Assembly (NCBI RefSeq): GCF_017115095.1
Contig: NZ_JABXKI010000146.1
Span: 2,501 to 62,108 of the forward strand
Length of the DNA: 59,608 nucleotides
Reading direction: 5' to 3'
Source of the DNA: Nostoc sp. NMS4
GTDB taxonomy: Bacteria; Cyanobacteriota; Cyanobacteriia; Cyanobacteriales; Nostocaceae
The notes under the pieces are model-generated. The model was given only the letters and a program-made list of their open reading frames with translations. It had not been told where the DNA came from and did not search any database. The translations under genes were made by a program, and so were the position numbers. This document shows positions 15,555 to 24,290 of the stretch, piece by piece (positions within the stretch are counted from its first letter, which is position 1; every line of letters begins with the position of its first letter).

Positions 15555-16184
15555 TAAACCCATGCCTCCTTTAGCGAATTCTTCAACAGTTTTTTGTGAG
15601 AATTCATGAGTTGCGATCGCTTGCAACATTGCTAGTGGTAAAGTCAAATGATCCGCCCCGGCTTGCAACGATGCGGCTGCTTCTTCAGGAGATTTGATAC
15701 TAGCTGCTAAGATTTCTGTATCACTACCTTTGAGTACGCTAGCCATATCCCGCACCAAAGCAATACCGTCACCTAACAATCGGGTAGCTCGATTTACATA
15801 AGCTATGGCAATTTTAGCTCCTGCTTCTCGTGCTACTGCTGCCTGTGCTGCACTATAAATCGCTGTCACCGAACAGGTAATATCTGGTGATAGACTCGCC
15901 ACCACTTCAAACCCTAGCGGTGTTGCGGGAATCTTCAAAATTGTTTGTGAACCAATAATCTCGAAAGCTTTCCTACCTTCAGCTAGCATCCCAGCTTTAT
16001 CAGATGCCATAAGTTGATAGTATAACGGGCCATTTGTCAAGGCAAGCAATTTTTTGAGCGTGGTTTCTGGTGGGGTATCGCTTTGAGACAACAGCGTGGG
16101 ATTTGTTGTAATACCTTTTACCCATCCCCAAAGTTTAACAACTTCAGCTTCCGATGCGATCGCAGAGTCTAGATATATTGCCAT
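15543..16184 (-). CDS. Transaldolase / fructose-6-phosphate aldolase-like protein
   Basis: The 213-residue protein is a short transaldolase of the TalC/FSA type. It shows D6 in the first strand, GITTNPTLL (24-32), the Schiff-base Lys at K84 in QTILKIPAT (E. coli FSA uses K85), and AIYSAAQA and YVNR downstream. It would cleave or form C-C bonds in sugar phosphates in the cytoplasm, either as a true transaldolase or a fructose-6-phosphate aldolase; the two cannot be separated by sequence here. It follows the ribokinase gene on the same strand with a 42-bp repeat spacer, which suggests a shared pentose-phosphate role. Confidence 0.85.
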   Translation of the reverse strand: MAIYLDSAIASEAEVVKLWGWVKGITTNPTLLSQSDTPPETTLKKLLALTNGPLYYQLMASDKAGMLAEGRKAFEIIGSQTILKIPATPLGFEVVASLSPDITCSVTAIYSAAQAAVAREAGAKIAIAYVNRATRLLGDGIALVRDMASVLKGSDTEILAASIKSPEEAAASLQAGADHLTLPLAMLQAIATHEFSQKTVEEFAKGGMGLSNS

Positions 16185-16226
16185 ACTTAATTCCTCACTT
16201 TAGAATTACGAATTACGAATTACGAA

Positions 16227-17153
16227 TTAATTCATTCCCCTTTCCTTAAGAAATGCATCAAATGTAAACCTATCCGGTAGCGAAGTTTGTGCGCCTGGTT
16301 TTGTCGCTGTCAAAGCACCTGCTGCTGCACCCCAAACAACTGCTTGATGTAAGGAAATTCCTTCAAAAAGTGCCGCCGCTAAACCACCATTAAAAGCATC
16401 GCCTGCGGCTACTGTGTCAACTGTATGAACTGAAAACGCGGGTAAAAAAAACTTTTCTTCAGCAGTGGCACAAAAAACACCTTTAGAACCTAGTTTAACG
16501 ATCGCACATTTCACACCCCTTTGTAATAAAACCGCAGCTGCTTTGGCTGCTTGTTCCTCGCCATTCACAGGAAAACCCACCAACTGCGCTGCTTCAACTT
16601 CATTCGGTGTGATAATCTCTACCAATGGATACAATTCATCTGGTAAATTAGATTGTGCGGGTGCGGGGTCAAAAATCACTTTGATGTTTGCATGTCGTGC
16701 CACTTGAGCAGCAGCAACCACGGCAGTAATCGGAATTTCTAGTTGTAAAAGTAGTGCTGTAGCTTCTGGTAACAAGTGGGATAATCGCTCTACATCTTCT
16801 TGATTGACGCGCCCATTTGCACCAGGAATAACCACGATTTGATTTTCACCACTATGACTCACGGTGATCATCGCAACTCCAGAACTAACAGTTTCATCCA
16901 CAAAAACGTTATCAGTCTGCACACCAGATGTTTGCAAATTGTTAACAAGTTCCTTACCAAAATCGTCTGCGCCTACACGCCCCACTATCTGCGTCGGAAT
17001 GCCCAATTTTGCTAATGCTACGGCTTGATTGGCTCCTTTCCCTCCCGAAACTTTAAAAAAGTCTTCTCCTAGCAACGTTTCTCCTGCAACTGGCAATCGG
17101 GGTGTTGTTGCTACCAAGTCTATATTGATGCTGCCGAAGACGATAATACTCAT
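16227..17153 (-). CDS. rbsK: Ribokinase (PfkB family)
   Basis: The 308-residue protein has the ribokinase hallmarks: GSINIDLV at the start, the sugar-binding VSGGKGANQAVA (G37-N42), the FDPAPA strand, TPNEVEAAQLVG, and the C-terminal PfkB signature DTVAAGDAFNGG with the catalytic base D252. It phosphorylates D-ribose to ribose-5-phosphate. It lies upstream of, and probably in one transcript with, the transaldolase-like gene, so ribose would be phosphorylated and then shuffled through pentose-phosphate reactions. No ribose transporter is nearby. Confidence 0.9.
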   Translation of the reverse strand: MSIIVFGSINIDLVATTPRLPVAGETLLGEDFFKVSGGKGANQAVALAKLGIPTQIVGRVGADDFGKELVNNLQTSGVQTDNVFVDETVSSGVAMITVSHSGENQIVVIPGANGRVNQEDVERLSHLLPEATALLLQLEIPITAVVAAAQVARHANIKVIFDPAPAQSNLPDELYPLVEIITPNEVEAAQLVGFPVNGEEQAAKAAAVLLQRGVKCAIVKLGSKGVFCATAEEKFFLPAFSVHTVDTVAAGDAFNGGLAAALFEGISLHQAVVWGAAAGALTATKPGAQTSLPDRFTFDAFLKERGMN

Positions 17154-17306
17154 AATGCCGATTTTTATTGATAATATTACAGGATGCGATGTCTACGACG
17201 GGCTATGCCTACGCAAACTGCATAAATATCACCCTTACTCAGAATTGCACCTAACTGATAACTGCTATATACTGCCTGCATCAGATTGCAATCAAAGGCT
17301 GGGATT

Positions 17307-18560
17307 ATGGCGAATACGACAGATGAAGGCAAAATTCACTTTATCTCACCACAGTTATTGAAGAAATTAGATTACCAAACGCCTATAAGTAAATTTTACG
17401 CTTCAGCGACTTATATGAGTCGCCGAACTGAGCCGGAAAGTCTTGATTTTTCCTTGGGTGATGCTCATGAAATGCCACCTCCAGGGTTTGTAGAAGCGCT
17501 GCAACGTTGGAGTGTACCGCAAAACTCCAGTTGGTATGGCTACAAGGGAAATATTCCCGAATCACGGGTTACTGTATCCGCATCTCTTCAGGATAAACGC
17601 GGAATTTCTATATTGCCTGAAGATATTTTTATGACTAATGGTACTGTAGTCGGTTTGGCGATTTGTTTGCAAATACTAGCTGGGGAGGGAGATGAGGTAA
17701 TTATTTTGACTCCACCCTGGTTAGGTTATAGGCGTATGGTGCATTTTACAGGTGCGGTTCCAGTGGGTGTGCCTGTAGATACCAACACCTTCGATATGAA
17801 TTTGGAGGCGATCGCTGAAGCAATTACCGAACGAACTCGGGCAATAATTGTCAATTCACCTCACAACCCTACAGGTAAGATTTTTTCAGCTAGCACCCTA
17901 GAACGTTTGGCAACTATACTAGCTGAGGCTTCTAAACTCTACGGCAAGCCGATTTACATAATTTCTGATGAAACCTTCAGCCGCGTTGTTTTTGATAACC
18001 AATCTTGTCCCAGCCCGACCCAGTTTTACCCATTTTCTTTCTTGGTATATGGTTACAGTAAAACCTTAATGGCTCCAGGTCAACGTATCGGATATATCGC
18101 TCTACCCTCCACTATGCCCAAGCGGGAAGAAATAAGGCGAGTAATCGCCATATTACAAGGAAGTGCTTTTGGTTGGTGTTTTCCTAGCGTACTAATGCAG
18201 TATGCCCTAGCCGACTTAGAAAAAATAAACATAAATATCGAGCATTTACAAAAAAAGCGAGATTGGATGGGTTCGTCGCTGCGAGGCATGGGTTATCAAC
18301 TGCATACCCCCGATGGAACATTCTTTTTATTGGTGCGATCTCCTTGGGAAGATGACTGTGCTTTTGCGGAACTACTGGCAAGTCACGATGTATTTGTTTT
18401 ACCAGGTACACCCCAAGAAATACCCGGTTACTTTCGGATTTCCCTTACTGCCAGCGAAGAAATGATTTCTCGTGCCTTACCCAAATTTCAAGCAGCGTTG
18501 AAGGAGGCAGGAGGCTCTTATGTTTTACCTCAGTTGGGGATTCAGATCCCTTCTGAATAA
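17307..18560 (+). CDS. Class I/II pyridoxal-phosphate aminotransferase
   Basis: With the ATG at 17307 (a TTG 21 bp earlier is possible) the product has 417 residues. Fold-type I PLP features are present: SWYGYKG near 75-81, NSPHNPTGK (N187), SDETFSRV (D221), and the PLP lysine K252 in YGYSKTLMAPGQRIGY, where R260 contacts the phosphate. A terminal PGYFRISLTAS carries the substrate-carboxylate Arg. It probably transaminates an amino acid with 2-oxoglutarate; the substrate is not readable. The cysteine-desulfurase fragment and accessory insert begin just beyond its 3' end. Confidence 0.88.
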   Translation: MANTTDEGKIHFISPQLLKKLDYQTPISKFYASATYMSRRTEPESLDFSLGDAHEMPPPGFVEALQRWSVPQNSSWYGYKGNIPESRVTVSASLQDKRGISILPEDIFMTNGTVVGLAICLQILAGEGDEVIILTPPWLGYRRMVHFTGAVPVGVPVDTNTFDMNLEAIAEAITERTRAIIVNSPHNPTGKIFSASTLERLATILAEASKLYGKPIYIISDETFSRVVFDNQSCPSPTQFYPFSFLVYGYSKTLMAPGQRIGYIALPSTMPKREEIRRVIAILQGSAFGWCFPSVLMQYALADLEKININIEHLQKKRDWMGSSLRGMGYQLHTPDGTFFLLVRSPWEDDCAFAELLASHDVFVLPGTPQEIPGYFRISLTASEEMISRALPKFQAALKEAGGSYVLPQLGIQIPSE

Positions 18561-18645
18561 AATTTCTCTCATTGCACACTTGTGTTTAGCTAGTTTATAC
18601 GGCTAGTATTCTCACAGGTATGCCATTTGTCACAGTTGTTTTAAC

Positions 18646-18744
18646 GCTTAACTCAAAGATAAATCCGGTGTCAGCCTTTGCAAAACTTGCTTCAACACCA
18701 TCACTGTCCAATCTATATCAGCTTCCGTAGTATCACGCCCCAAA
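18646..18744 (-). pseudogene. Displaced 3' end of the cysteine desulfurase gene (direct repeat copy A)
   Basis: These 99 bp match 21191-21288 at about 94 per cent by eye (one indel and about six substitutions). On the minus strand they encode the final residues of the cysteine desulfurase (EADIDWTVMVLKQ, then QRLTPDLSLS) followed by a stop. Upstream code is absent. The two copies are direct repeats bounding the 2.4-kb segment that carries the vapBC relic and the HEPN-like gene. Copy A keeps a stop within the repeat; copy B has lost one base and reads three residues further. Confidence 0.85.
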
Positions 18745-18804
18745 ATGATTACAACCGGGAAAACCTTCGCAACGCAATGTCATCACACCTCGCCTATTAA
18801 CAAG

Positions 18805-19204
18805 CTACTCAACCCAGTTTTCTAATGGGAGCATAGGAATGCGAGAAAACTCTCGTACATTATTGGTGACGAGGGTAACTCCTAAACTCAGCGCATGAGC
18901 AGCAATGAGCATATATTGCACCAATAATCAGTCCTCTGGTTTCTAAATCACTTTTGATACTGCCGTAAATTGTTGCAGCTGCTTGATTAAATTCAACAAT
19001 TTCTAGAGGTAGCAGAAATTGCATCAGGGCGATACGGTTTTTCTCTTGCTGTTGGCTTTTGGCAACTCCATATTCGAGTTCGGCAATGGTGATAGAGGAG
19101 ATACCAACATCAGAAATGCTAAGGGTTTTAAATTTATCCAGTACTTTTTGGGGTTTTTGCTTTATCAGGTAAATGCAGATGTTCGTATCAAGCAGGTATC
19201 GCAT
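18805..19204 (-). pseudogene. vapC: vapC PIN-domain toxin, frameshifted
   Basis: The minus-strand gene begins MRYLLDTNICIYLIKQKP, with the first PIN Asp, and reads ITIAELEYG with the conserved Glu, to TRGLIIGA. There, near 18912-18920, the expected AND-M step is missing two bases; the frame shifts and the real C-terminal half (MLIAAHALSLGVTLVTNN, REFSRIP, LENWVE) continues in another frame to a stop at 18805. The lesion removes the Asp of the central acidic motif as well as shifting frame. The toxin should be inactive, while its antitoxin is intact. Confidence 0.85.
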
Positions 19205-19432
19205 TTAAAAGCTCTCTCTCGTGTCAATAACTGGCTGATCTCTGGTAGTCATGAAGTCATCAGAAAAATTGTCTAGACTATCAATGAGGGATTCCCAAGG
19301 GTTATCTTTGGCAATCAGGACAATGGCGTTACCAATTTTTTTAATATAAACTTCAGTGCCAGTAAGTTGAAAGTCTTCGGGTAAAATAACGATTTGGTGA
19401 GTGCCATCAATGGTGAGTTTAGCAGTGTTCAT
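19205..19432 (-). CDS. vapB: VapB-type antitoxin (AbrB/MazE fold)
   Basis: The 75-residue protein has the swapped-hairpin AbrB/MazE look: AKLTIDGTHQIVILPEDFQLTGTEVYIKK, followed by a flexible acidic C-terminal tail (DNFSDDF) that would wrap the toxin. Its stop directly abuts the vapC ATG, the usual antitoxin-first, coupled arrangement. It could autorepress its own promoter. Because vapC is broken, the antitoxin survives without a local toxin; it might still neutralise a homologous toxin elsewhere, which is speculation. Confidence 0.8.
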   Translation of the reverse strand: MNTAKLTIDGTHQIVILPEDFQLTGTEVYIKKIGNAIVLIAKDNPWESLIDSLDNFSDDFMTTRDQPVIDTRESF

Positions 19433-19555
19433 GGTCTTGTCCTAAAAAAAAGCTAGTATTTCTGATCTCAGTAGCACGAAATTTGATGAATGCAACTCTG
19501 AAACTTGCTTAATTAGCATTGTTAAACCGAATCTATCGAAATCCTAGCAGTCCTG

Positions 19556-19675
19556 CTAGGGAATGTGACGGTGGTTAAGGCATCGACGTGGGAAAGGCGA
19601 ATATGTCTGGTTAACTACATTTATTGTAATTTGGCAATATGTATCAGTATCTAATAGAATTTGCTCAGTAGCAAT
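19556..19675 (-). pseudogene. Second PIN-domain scrap
   Basis: A short minus-strand reading, EQILLDTDTYCQI then NVVNQTY and LNHRHIP, resembles the start of another VapC (LLDTD motif, then the NQ-x-x and YLNHH region of a different PIN subfamily), with no rest of the domain. It lies in the 256-bp gap between vapB and the HEPN-like gene. Too short to be certain. Confidence 0.35.
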
Positions 19676-19688
19676 TGAACCAGAGATC

Positions 19689-21200
19689 ATGCTTGACTTC
19701 GATGAGATTTTAGTAAGTATTAAAAACCCGCAGATTAAGAAGTATCTAGAAGAATCCATTAAAAGCTATCAAGTTGGGAACTACCGTAGTGCCATTCTTG
19801 CGGTGTGGATTGCTGCAATGTTTGATCTCGTTAAGAAATTTGAGATTTTGGTGGATCAGCGCGAACCCACTGCGATCGAAAAGTGGAACAATCTAAAACC
19901 TAAAATTGAAGATCATAAAAATTGGGAGAATGAATTGATTGATTCTGCTAAGGCGATTGCCATGATTAGTCGCTATGAAGCAGATAGTTTACGGGTACTT
20001 ATGAAAACTAGAAATCGCTATGCCCATCCTTCATTTGATGATGTAGGAACCTTGTTTGATCCAACCCCTGAAGAAGTTCGCTATTTCATCCGAACGCTTT
20101 ATGACATTGTGTTATCTCAACCTGCTCAACTAGGAGCGTTTTATGTTTCTCAATTGCTCGAAACGATAAAAAGCCCAAATTTTTTTCCCACTGAACCTCT
20201 TGCAGACGAATTAATATTAGTGAAAAATCTCGTGATTGAGAAGGTGAGCCGAATCAACCAAAAACAAATACCACGGCTCATTAAAGGACTTTTCCAAGCT
20301 TTAAATAGTCCCAGTAGCAAAGAACACGAACTCAATATTCTTTGCTTTGTAATAAATTTATGGGGCGTTCAAGCTGAATTACAATGTTCAACTGAATTAT
20401 CGGGTCACTGGGATGACTACATTGCCACAAAATCTTTAAATAATACAACTTTAGACGCTATTTTGAGTTACCCAGAATTCATTAATAAACTCTCTCAGAA
20501 ATCACAGTATGCAATTGAATCAGCCTTTACAACCCAGTTATTGAAAGGAAAGAGATATTCAGAATCTGCGATCAAATTTTTAGCCTCTGCCGATATCGTC
20601 CCCCTAGCTCAATCTCTCCTGGCTGATGCTCCACACTTAATTCCTATTAAGAAAGTAATTAGACAAAGCTCCCATTATGCACAGTTATTAGGTAACAAAT
20701 ATACGGAAATATTTGGTGAAAGTATTTTAAAGGAAACAAGAAAAGTATTAAAGACACGGGATGGCTACCAAGTAAATCCTGTGCTTTCTGCTCTCCGTCG
20801 TTGTGGAATATGGAATATAGCAAATACTCTTTCACCACTCGATAAAGTAAAGTTTGCTAATGAATTGATCGTATCGCTTAATTCTTCTAACTATGAAACT
20901 GAAGACTTGTTGGATTTCAAGAATCGAGAAGATATTCCTATCCAATGGGGCAGATTGCTCCTTGAAGAATGGTTAAATAATTTACGATCTGATCCTCAAA
21001 CCCAAAACACACTACCCTACTACTGGAAACATTACTTCGGACTTGTTGAACACTATACAAAAGAGCTTGGTAATACTCCTGGGCAAAAAGAAGCACTCAA
21101 AATAATTGTCTCCCTTATGAATGAAAACTCAGAAATTTCCGATCAAATTAAAAATTTAGCATCTAATGAATTGCTATCAATGGATTCAATGCTTAACTAA
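19689..21200 (+). CDS. Large HEPN-motif protein of unknown function
   Basis: I do not recognise this 503-residue protein as a named family. Its N-terminal 130 residues look like an HEPN helical bundle: SYQVGNYRSAILAVWIAAMFDLVKK is followed by TRNRYAHP (R108, N109, H113), which fits the R-N/D/H-x3-H ribonuclease signature of HEPN toxins. The remaining 370 residues are predominantly helical with no visible motif, membrane segment or signal peptide. It lies in a repeat-bounded insert beside a vapB and broken toxin genes, a setting typical of defence or toxin-antitoxin genes. Its last codons and stop fall inside direct-repeat copy B, and it overlaps the converging desulfurase by 15 bp. Function is inferred only. 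Confidence 0.6.
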   Translation: MLDFDEILVSIKNPQIKKYLEESIKSYQVGNYRSAILAVWIAAMFDLVKKFEILVDQREPTAIEKWNNLKPKIEDHKNWENELIDSAKAIAMISRYEADSLRVLMKTRNRYAHPSFDDVGTLFDPTPEEVRYFIRTLYDIVLSQPAQLGAFYVSQLLETIKSPNFFPTEPLADELILVKNLVIEKVSRINQKQIPRLIKGLFQALNSPSSKEHELNILCFVINLWGVQAELQCSTELSGHWDDYIATKSLNNTTLDAILSYPEFINKLSQKSQYAIESAFTTQLLKGKRYSESAIKFLASADIVPLAQSLLADAPHLIPIKKVIRQSSHYAQLLGNKYTEIFGESILKETRKVLKTRDGYQVNPVLSALRRCGIWNIANTLSPLDKVKFANELIVSLNSSNYETEDLLDFKNREDIPIQWGRLLLEEWLNNLRSDPQTQNTLPYYWKHYFGLVEHYTKELGNTPGQKEALKIIVSLMNENSEISDQIKNLASNELLSMDSMLN

Positions 21201-22355
21201 AGATAAATCCGGTGTCAGCCTTTGCAAAACTTGCTTCAATACCATTACCGTCCAATCTATATCAGCTTCGGTTGTATCACGCCCCAAAGTTATCCGAATT
21301 CCGCCCAAAGCGGCTTTTTCAGAATAACCCATTGCTAACAATATCGGGCTAGGGCTAAGTTTACCACTGTGACAGGCAGCACCAGCACTGATGCCGATAC
21401 CTGCAAGGTTTAGCTGTCGTACCAAGGTTTTACCGCTAAGTTTTTCGCCATCAGCATTTTCTAGGCACAAACTTACATGGTGAGGTAAACGATCGCAAAT
21501 ATCCCCTGTAGCAATTAAACCAGGAATTTCAGCTAGTTGGGCAAAGGCGCGATCGCGTAATTCAATTAAACGTGGTGTTTCTGTAGCCAATTCTTGCGCT
21601 GCTAATTCTGCTGCTACACCAAACCCAGCAATTATCGGTACTGCTTGCGTACCAGAACGCAGTCCCATTTCTTGTCCACCGCCACTAATTAAGGGCAATA
21701 ATTCTACACCAGGACGCACATACAGCGCCCCTGCACCTTGCGGCCCATAGATTTTATGACTAGAAAGGCTAAGTAAATCTACAGGGAGTTGTTGCACATC
21801 TATGGGTAAACGTCCGGCAACTTGCACTGCATCTGTATGGAATAATGCACCATGCGATCGCACAATTTTACCCAGTTCTGCGATCGCTTGCACTGTCCCT
21901 ACTTCACTTTGACCATAAATTATAGAAACTAAGGCTGTGTTATGTCGCAACGCCGCCTTTAAATCCACGGGGTTAACTTTACCTTTCACATCTACAGACA
22001 AGCGCGTAACTTCCCAACCCCACATTTCTAGTAACTTCACTGTTTCCGAAATTGCGGAATGCTCAACGCTGGAAATAATTAGATGTTGAGGTACAGCATA
22101 CAACCGAGCCACACCCATAATCGCCAAATTATCTGCTTCAGTGCCACCGGAGGTAAAAACGATCGATTCAGCAGTGGCGGCGTTAATTAAGCCAGCAACT
22201 TGGACTCTAGCTTCTTCTATAACCGTTGCCGCTCGTTGTCCCCACTCGTGTAAACTGGAGGGATTACCCCACTGTTGAGTGAGGATTGTTTGCATAACTG
22301 CGATCGCTTCCTTTCGAGTCGGAGTAGTGGCGCTGTAATCTAGATAAATTTGCAT
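21186..22355 (-). CDS. iscS: Cysteine desulfurase (NifS/IscS family)
   Basis: Taking the ATG at 22355 (upstream in-frame starts add an unrelated leader), the 389-residue protein begins MQIYLDYSATTPT, as in IscS/NifS. Catalytic features: H99 (SSVEHSAI), D175 (HTDAVQ), the PLP lysine K201 in SLSSHKIYGPQG, and the sulfur-carrying C328 in SAGAACHSGKLSPSP. It strips sulfur from cysteine for Fe-S clusters and other sulfur cofactors. The C terminus reads DLSLVKH because one base is lost at the repeat junction; the displaced copy at 18646 ends DLSLS. There are no nif genes nearby. Confidence 0.88.
   Translation of the reverse strand: MQIYLDYSATTPTRKEAIAVMQTILTQQWGNPSSLHEWGQRAATVIEEARVQVAGLINAATAESIVFTSGGTEADNLAIMGVARLYAVPQHLIISSVEHSAISETVKLLEMWGWEVTRLSVDVKGKVNPVDLKAALRHNTALVSIIYGQSEVGTVQAIAELGKIVRSHGALFHTDAVQVAGRLPIDVQQLPVDLLSLSSHKIYGPQGAGALYVRPGVELLPLISGGGQEMGLRSGTQAVPIIAGFGVAAELAAQELATETPRLIELRDRAFAQLAEIPGLIATGDICDRLPHHVSLCLENADGEKLSGKTLVRQLNLAGIGISAGAACHSGKLSPSPILLAMGYSEKAALGGIRITLGRDTTEADIDWTVMVLKQVLQRLTPDLSLVKH
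21191..21288. repeat. Direct repeat copy B at the cysteine desulfurase 3' end
   Basis: This is the copy joined to the functional gene. Both copies begin gcttaact, then aaagataaatccggtg, and the match ends at a cccaaa. The HEPN-like gene stops inside the first bases of copy B. The arrangement resembles elements that integrate at a gene end and restore it, but no integrase lies between the repeats. Confidence 0.8.
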
Positions 22356-22574
22356 ATAACCGATAATAGTGAGAACACACGTTGGTGATAGACTGCCGAT
22401 CTTCCCATCACATACACTTTGAGTAGACAAATCCTGAAAAAAATATCTGTAATTCTACATCTAAATAGGGGATTTTTCTTTTTACTTGGAAACTTATTTC
22501 TCTACTTAATTCAGAATACAAAATTTTGGGAATGATAAATATATCCACTCCCAATCCACTTTTAACAGATTACA

Positions 22575-24206
22575 GTGCAACTTATCTCTAGACAAAGATA
22601 TTTTTTATATATCTTTTTACTGACATTTTCCCTGGCTGGTTGCCAACGAGTCCAGTCTTCTAATCAGCGTCCAGCACCCTTACCACAAGATCCGTTAATT
22701 CAAGTTTACTTTAACCATTCTGAGTCTTCAGAATACCAAGAAGCTTACCGTCAGCAAACTCGCCTTGGGGATGATTTAGAAAAACAGATTGTCGATACGA
22801 TTACCCAAGCTAAATCTACAATAGATGTGGCGGTGCAAGAATTACGTTTACCCAAAGTCGCCCAAGCTTTAGCTGATAGACAAAAAGCTGGGGTAAAAGT
22901 CAGGATAATTTTAGAAAATACCTATAGCCGTCCTTGGAGTAACTTAACATCTACTGAAGTAGGTAAGTTAGATAAAAGAGAACAGGAACGCTATCACGAA
23001 TTTCGCCAATTTATCGATATTAACCAAGATAATCAACTTAGTCCAACCGAAATAAATCAAAGAGATGCTTTGATTATTTTGCAAAATGCCAAAATTCCCT
23101 GGCTAGACGATCGAGCTGATGGTTCAGCCGGTAGCAGCTTGATGCATCACAAATTTGTGATTGTGGACAATCGCCTGGTAATTATCACTTCAGCTAATTT
23201 TACATTAAGTGACACTTCTGGAGATTTTACAAATCCTAATAGTTTAGGCAATGCCAATAATTTATTGCAGATTGACAGCCCAGAATTATCATCTTTATTT
23301 ACAGAAGAATTTAATATTATGTGGGGAGATGGGCCAGGAGGTCAACCAGATAGTCGATTTGGCTTAAAAAAACCGATGCGTTTACCTAAACAAATAACTT
23401 TAGGTAACACCCAAATTACTGTGGAATTTTCCCCTACTTCTCCAACTCAACCTTGGAGTAACAGTAGTAATGGTTTAATTGGTAAAACTTTAGATTCAGC
23501 AACTAAATCTATTGACATGGCGTTATTTGTCCTTTCCGAACAGCGCCTTGCTAATATTTTAGAAAAACGCCAGCAACAAAGTGTGCAAATTCGGGCTTTA
23601 ATTGAACCACAATTCGCTTATAGACCCTACAGCGAAGCATTAGATATGATGGGGGTTTCTCTTAGTAACAAATGTAAATATGAAGTTGACAACCATCCTT
23701 GGTCAAATCCCATTACCACCGTTGGTGTACCTGTGTTACCCAAAGGCGATTTATTGCATCACAAATTTGGTGTTATTGATAGCCAAACAGTAATTACAGG
23801 TTCTCATAATTGGTCAGATGCTGCCAATAATGGTAATGATGAGACGCTTATAGTGATTGAAAATCCTATAGTTGCTGCCCATTATGTGCGAGAATTTGCT
23901 CGTCTTTATGCCAAAGTTAAACCGGGCTTACCACCAGCAATTCAAGAAAAAATTAAATTAGAACAAACACGCTGTCCCCAAATAAAAACTTCTTCATCAC
24001 CTGAGTTACAAGCAATTCAAAAAGTAAATATCAACACCGCAAGTTTAGAAGAATTAGCAAGTCTCCCTGGTGTGGGTCAGAAGTTAGCACAACGGATAAT
24101 TATTAGCCGTCAACAGCAAAAATTTACATCTTTACAAGACTTAGAACGAGTTCCAGGAGTGAGTGCTAAGATGCTGGGAAAATGGGGCTTTCGGATCGTT
24201 TGGTAA
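22575..24206 (+). CDS. Exported phospholipase D-like protein with C-terminal HhH domain
   Basis: The 543-residue protein starts at GTG with a lipoprotein-type signal (FSLAGC, Cys23). Two HxKx4D motifs mark a complete PLD active site: H191/K193/D198 (LMHHKFVIVD) and H395/K397/D402 (LLHHKFGVID). Between the first strands and the first motif lies a 12-residue EF-hand-like loop (D148-x-N-x-D-x-Q-x-S-x-x-E159). Residues 479-543 form a ComEA-like helix-hairpin-helix DNA-binding region (VNINTASLEELASLPGVG, then LERVPGV). This suggests an envelope-anchored phosphodiesterase, possibly a nuclease, acting on DNA outside the cytoplasm. The mix of calcium loop, PLD and HhH domains is noteworthy. Confidence 0.85.
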   Translation: MQLISRQRYFLYIFLLTFSLAGCQRVQSSNQRPAPLPQDPLIQVYFNHSESSEYQEAYRQQTRLGDDLEKQIVDTITQAKSTIDVAVQELRLPKVAQALADRQKAGVKVRIILENTYSRPWSNLTSTEVGKLDKREQERYHEFRQFIDINQDNQLSPTEINQRDALIILQNAKIPWLDDRADGSAGSSLMHHKFVIVDNRLVIITSANFTLSDTSGDFTNPNSLGNANNLLQIDSPELSSLFTEEFNIMWGDGPGGQPDSRFGLKKPMRLPKQITLGNTQITVEFSPTSPTQPWSNSSNGLIGKTLDSATKSIDMALFVLSEQRLANILEKRQQQSVQIRALIEPQFAYRPYSEALDMMGVSLSNKCKYEVDNHPWSNPITTVGVPVLPKGDLLHHKFGVIDSQTVITGSHNWSDAANNGNDETLIVIENPIVAAHYVREFARLYAKVKPGLPPAIQEKIKLEQTRCPQIKTSSSPELQAIQKVNINTASLEELASLPGVGQKLAQRIIISRQQQKFTSLQDLERVPGVSAKMLGKWGFRIVW

Positions 24207-24290
24207 AGCGCCCAGCATTTTTTCTTAGCTCTTGTTTGTGTAGGCGCTCATTCTATTGCCCTGACTCTAAGATTACACAAATTGCGATCG

